A stretch of 64,000 nt of DNA from Lentisphaeria bacterium (lineage in GTDB: Bacteria; Verrucomicrobiota; Lentisphaeria; Victivallales; UBA1829): NCBI GenBank assembly GCA_003526375.1, contig DPDG01000061.1, forward strand, positions 1 to 64,000, written 5' to 3'. The notes beneath the pieces are model-generated. The model worked only from the letters and a program-made list of their open reading frames with translations. It did not search any database and was not told where the DNA came from. Positions 61,559 to 64,000 of this stretch are shown in pieces. Numbering within the stretch: position 1 is the first letter of the stretch; the number at the start of each line of letters is the position of its first letter. The position numbers were made by a program, and so were the translations under genes.

Positions 61559-62215
61559 ATGAAAACCAGGATTGACAGAGAACATTGGGAACGCAAAGAA
61601 TATTTTGATTTTTTCGGTTCTTTCGGCGAACCTTTCTGGGGAATCAATTTTTCCGTGGATATTTCCGGAGTCAGAGAATTTGCCGCCGACAGCCGCATCT
61701 CTCTGTTTACATGTCTTCTGTATGGAATCATGAAAGCGGCGAACGCTCAGGAAAACTTCCGGTACCGCATCGAAGAAAATGATATCGTCCTGTACGACCG
61801 GATTCATCCGTCCTTTACCGTCGCACGCGAGGACCGCAGTTTCTGTTTCGCTTTCACTGAATACACAGAGAATTTCCAGGTTTTCGCAGAAAATCTTGCA
61901 AAAGAGATCGCAAGGGTGAAAAAGATGAAAGGGCTTTTCACTTCGGAAAACGACCGGCGGGCGGATGTCGTTCATTTTTCAGCAATTCCGTGGATTCCGT
62001 TTACGGGTCTCACACATGCCAGGAATTTTGCGTTCCGGGACAGTGCCGTAAAGATCTCGACGGGTAAAATCGAGTTCAAGGACGGCGCTTTCCTGATGCC
62101 GCTTGCATGTTACGCTCATCACGGTTTCGCAGATGCCTCCCACATCGGTGCGTTTTACGAAAATCTGCATGAACTGTTCCGGACTTTCGGCTCCGGAGAA
62201 GATTCCATCCGTTGA
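61559..62215 (+). CDS. Chloramphenicol acetyltransferase-like O-acetyltransferase
   Basis: A 218-residue protein of usual CAT length (about 215). The catalytic motif is YAHHGFADASHIGAF, matching H-H-X3-D-G/A of the family with the active His first. The opening REHWERKEYFDFF and the substrate region CFAFTEYTENF also fit. It may use a sugar or unknown alcohol and need not give drug resistance. The ATG at 61559 has only a weak G-rich ribosome site. It is monocistronic, with its own promoter. Confidence 0.85.
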   Translation: MKTRIDREHWERKEYFDFFGSFGEPFWGINFSVDISGVREFAADSRISLFTCLLYGIMKAANAQENFRYRIEENDIVLYDRIHPSFTVAREDRSFCFAFTEYTENFQVFAENLAKEIARVKKMKGLFTSENDRRADVVHFSAIPWIPFTGLTHARNFAFRDSAVKISTGKIEFKDGAFLMPLACYAHHGFADASHIGAFYENLHELFRTFGSGEDSIR

Positions 62216-62263
62216 GACAGGAAGATTCATTTTGCTGAACTTTCCGGCGGAAGATTGGCGGAT

Positions 62264-62291
62264 TTGCATTTTCCGGAAAATGCATTATACT
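62264..62291 (+). promoter_or_regulatory. Promoter with 20 bp perfect palindrome in the spacer
   Basis: TTGCAT (62264-62269), a 16 bp spacer, and TATACT (62286-62291). From 62265 to 62284 the DNA reads TGCATTTTCC then GGAAAATGCA, a perfect 20 bp palindrome. It runs from the -35 to the base before the -10, which is the best place for a dimeric repressor. It drives the gene at 62352. Confidence 0.75.
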
Positions 62292-62351
62292 ATTTCCGGC
62301 AGAGGGCTTCTGCCTTACGGAAGTCCGTCAACAATAACAAAAGGATCCATT

Positions 62352-63662
62352 TTGCAAGCTGACAATGTGTTGCTGTATCAAATTCTGATTCTGGTGCTGC
62401 TGATTTTCCTCAACGCGTTTTTCGCATCATCGGAAGTCGCCCTGATTTCATTGAAACAATCCGCCGTGCGCAGGCTCGCGGCAAACGGAGGGCGGCGCGG
62501 CAGACGGCTCGCACAGCTGCTTTCCAATTCCGGCAGGTTTCTCGCCACGGTTCAGGTCGGAGTGACTTTTGCCGGATTCATGGCAAGTGCGTTTGCCGCG
62601 GAATCCTTTGCCGGGCCTCTCACCGGATACCTGATCTCACAAGGGGTTGACTGCGTTTCAGATGCGACGCTGGAAGGGATCATCGTCGTAGTGATTACGA
62701 TCCTGCTCTCTTACGTTTCTCTGGTCTTCGGCGAACTTGTCCCGAAACAGCTGGGGTTGCGCTATGCGGAAACAGTCGCGCTGAATGTTGCCGGTCCGAT
62801 CAACTTTCTGGCGAATGTGACGGCGCCGTTTGTCTGGATTCTGAATACATCGGTCAGTATCGTAATGAAACTGTTCGGCAGTGTGAAAGAGGATGAACAG
62901 GAGGTTACGGAGGAAGAAATCCGTATGATGGTCGATATCGGCGAGGAAAAAGGCGTTATTGAAAAAACTGAGCGTGAGATGATCCACAACATCCTTTCCT
63001 TCAACGATAAAACTGCCGATGAACTTATGATCCACCGTCGTGAAATCACGGCTCTGGACATCGACTCCCCGAGAGACCAGATCGATACGATTCTCATGAA
63101 TGCAGGGCATCCCCGTATTCCGGTCTACCAGAAAAATATCGACAATATCATCGGGGTCCTGCACCTGCGTGAATACTTCGGCGCCAAACTCCGCGGCAGG
63201 GAGAACCGTGATATCCGCACCCTGATGAAGCCGGTCTACCTTGTCCCGGAAAATGTGCGTGCGCATGTCCTGTTCCGCGAAATGCAGGAACGCAAAATCA
63301 CGCTTGCAGTCCTGCTGGATGAGTTCGGAGGAACCGCCGGCATCATAACCATTGAAGACATGGTGGAGGACATTGTCGGTTCTCTCCGCGATGAATTCGA
63401 CGTGGAGGAGAAGAAACTTGAGCCTTTGCAGGATGGTGTCTGGCGTGCTGATGGTTCAATCAAACTGGATAAGATCATGCGCCTGACGGGAATCCGGCTT
63501 CCCTGCGGTGATTACGACACTCTTGCCGGCATGATTCTTTCGCGTCTGAAAACGGTTCCGGAACGGGAGACGGTTCTGACGCTTCCCGAAAGTTCCGTGG
63601 AACTTACGGTGGAATCTCTGGCGGGTTGTCTTCCCGGCCAGGTCATCATCAGAAAGATATAG
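62352..63662 (+). CDS. CNNM/CorC-type membrane protein with CBS domains (hemolysin family)
   Basis: A 436-residue protein. I place the start at the TTG at 62352 because AAAAGGA lies 6 bases upstream and the length then matches the family; an in-frame upstream start would overlap the previous gene and the promoter. The first 200 residues are the DUF21/CNNM membrane domain (LILVLLIFLNAFFASSEVALISL, VQVGVTFAGFMASAFAAES). Then follow two CBS domains (IMMVDIGEEKGVI, PRIPVYQKNIDNIIGVLHL, LDEFGGTAGIITIEDMVEDIVGSL) and a CorC/HlyC C-terminal domain. It likely exports magnesium or related ions. It is controlled by a palindromic promoter. Confidence 0.9.
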   Translation: MQADNVLLYQILILVLLIFLNAFFASSEVALISLKQSAVRRLAANGGRRGRRLAQLLSNSGRFLATVQVGVTFAGFMASAFAAESFAGPLTGYLISQGVDCVSDATLEGIIVVVITILLSYVSLVFGELVPKQLGLRYAETVALNVAGPINFLANVTAPFVWILNTSVSIVMKLFGSVKEDEQEVTEEEIRMMVDIGEEKGVIEKTEREMIHNILSFNDKTADELMIHRREITALDIDSPRDQIDTILMNAGHPRIPVYQKNIDNIIGVLHLREYFGAKLRGRENRDIRTLMKPVYLVPENVRAHVLFREMQERKITLAVLLDEFGGTAGIITIEDMVEDIVGSLRDEFDVEEKKLEPLQDGVWRADGSIKLDKIMRLTGIRLPCGDYDTLAGMILSRLKTVPERETVLTLPESSVELTVESLAGCLPGQVIIRKI

Positions 63663-63786
63663 ATTTCCTCTGTCAGCGGATTGCATTATAATCACTTGAC
63701 GATATTCCAAGTCGAAAATCAATCAAGGACAAGCAGAGAAAAAAGAGATTCTCATCTGCAATTCATCGGAAAAAGTACAAAAAAAA

Positions 63787-63861
63787 TGGAGCGAGCAATG
63801 GGACTCGAACCCACGACCATCACGTTGGCAACGTGATGCTCTACCACTGAGCTATGCTCGC
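63787..63861 (-). tRNA. tRNA-Gly (anticodon GCC), CCA encoded
   Basis: Read leftward from 63861 the sequence folds into a full cloverleaf: acceptor GCGAGCA with TGCTCGC, D arm GCTC...GAGC, anticodon stem TCACG/CGTGA with loop TTGCCAA (anticodon GCC), and T arm with TTCGAGT. The discriminator is U, followed by encoded CCA (63787-63789). The 124 bases between the CBS gene stop and here contain no gene. Confidence 0.97.
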
Positions 63862-63929
63862 TTGCTGGTTGATGCCATGTAATATGCCAGCATTTTTTGT
63901 TTTTTCAAGCAGAATTTATAAAAAATCCG

Positions 63930-64000
63930 TTATTTTGTTTTCAATGCATTGTCAAAGACGCTGCCGAGGCTGCCGAATGTTTTGGGCGCAGGTTTCGGAA
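63930..64000 (-). CDS. 3' end of an unidentified gene (partial)
   Basis: The last 22 codons of a leftward gene run off the window edge, ending ...PKTFGSLGSVFDNALKTK and a TAA at 63932-63930. The other two frames on this strand close quickly, and the Lys/Ala composition fits a real C-terminus. The product cannot be identified from this fragment. Confidence 0.5.
   Translation of the reverse strand, partial: PKPAPKTFGSLGSVFDNALKTK

Noticed and set aside
63863..63898. TGCTGG...CCAGCA hairpin followed by six T residues, rightward
   Set aside because: The stem is only 6 bp with an 18-base loop and no rightward gene ends near it; the nearest is 200 bases upstream beyond the antisense tRNA.
1..64000. 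CRISPR arrays, insertion sequences, rRNA genes
   Set aside because: No regularly spaced repeats, transposase frames with terminal inverted repeats, or rRNA-like sequence were found on reading through.

Overview
The window looks like chromosomal DNA of a Lentisphaerota bacterium related to Victivallis. This is inferred from gene content, not from a marker gene. The signs are FTLIELL-type prepilin-like secreted proteins lacking the usual glycine at the cleavage site, LamG/DUF4091 and DUF4838 glycosidase-like proteins, divergent AraC regulators beside Gfo/Idh/MocA dehydrogenases, and very large unexported-looking beta-helix proteins. Most genes are on the + strand in tight, often overlapping operons. 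Good promoters match the ordinary housekeeping -35/-10 consensus, often with a 16 bp spacer.

Region A (1-19.1 kb) is carbohydrate-related. It holds two prepilin-like proteins, two DUF4091 proteins (one with LamG, one with a CBM9-like domain), a GntR regulator followed by an oxidoreductase and a cupin, a DUF4838 protein, a 973-residue cytoplasmic glycosidase-like protein divergent from an AraC regulator, and a second AraC regulator divergent from an oxidoreductase/sugar-epimerase pair. This fits uptake-independent breakdown and oxidation of an unidentified glycan.

Region B (19.4-33.8 kb) starts with a small regulatory module: a 70-residue protein and a 92-residue HTH protein transcribed divergently. 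An identical 14 bp motif (TTACG-AAAA-TTACG) lies inside the promoter of the 70-residue gene and over the predicted start site of the next operon. That operon has two small unknown genes, then a 2947-residue beta-helix protein. A second large protein (1128 residues) follows and carries a papain/C39-like peptidase domain. Both giants lack signal peptides and end in the same calcium-loop (DFNGDG) module with the same terminal motif.

Region C (33.9-51.6 kb) is a surface-polysaccharide locus: an ABC exporter (Wzm/Wzt type, Wzt with a C-terminal sugar-binding-like domain), large multidomain glycosyltransferases, a methyltransferase/coiled-coil/GT2/GT4 fusion, a GT-C membrane protein split by an in-frame amber codon, and a WbaP-type initiating transferase. 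A type I secretion ABC/HlyD pair is embedded in the middle. The simplest reading is one surface-assembly locus in which the type I exporter secretes the two giants and the Wzm/Wzt system supplies the glycan.

Region D (51.7-64 kb) is more housekeeping: a MATE transporter, a PhnP-like metallo-hydrolase, an orphan HisF, a small lipoprotein, a secreted beta-sandwich protein, a minimal Tat system (tatA, tatC) with two likely Tat-dependent iron-sulfur/DUF362 partners, an aldo/keto reductase, a CAT-like acetyltransferase, a CNNM/CBS membrane protein whose promoter spacer is a perfect palindrome, tRNA-Gly(GCC), and the 3' end of an unidentified gene. No rRNA, CRISPR array, insertion sequence or prophage was seen.
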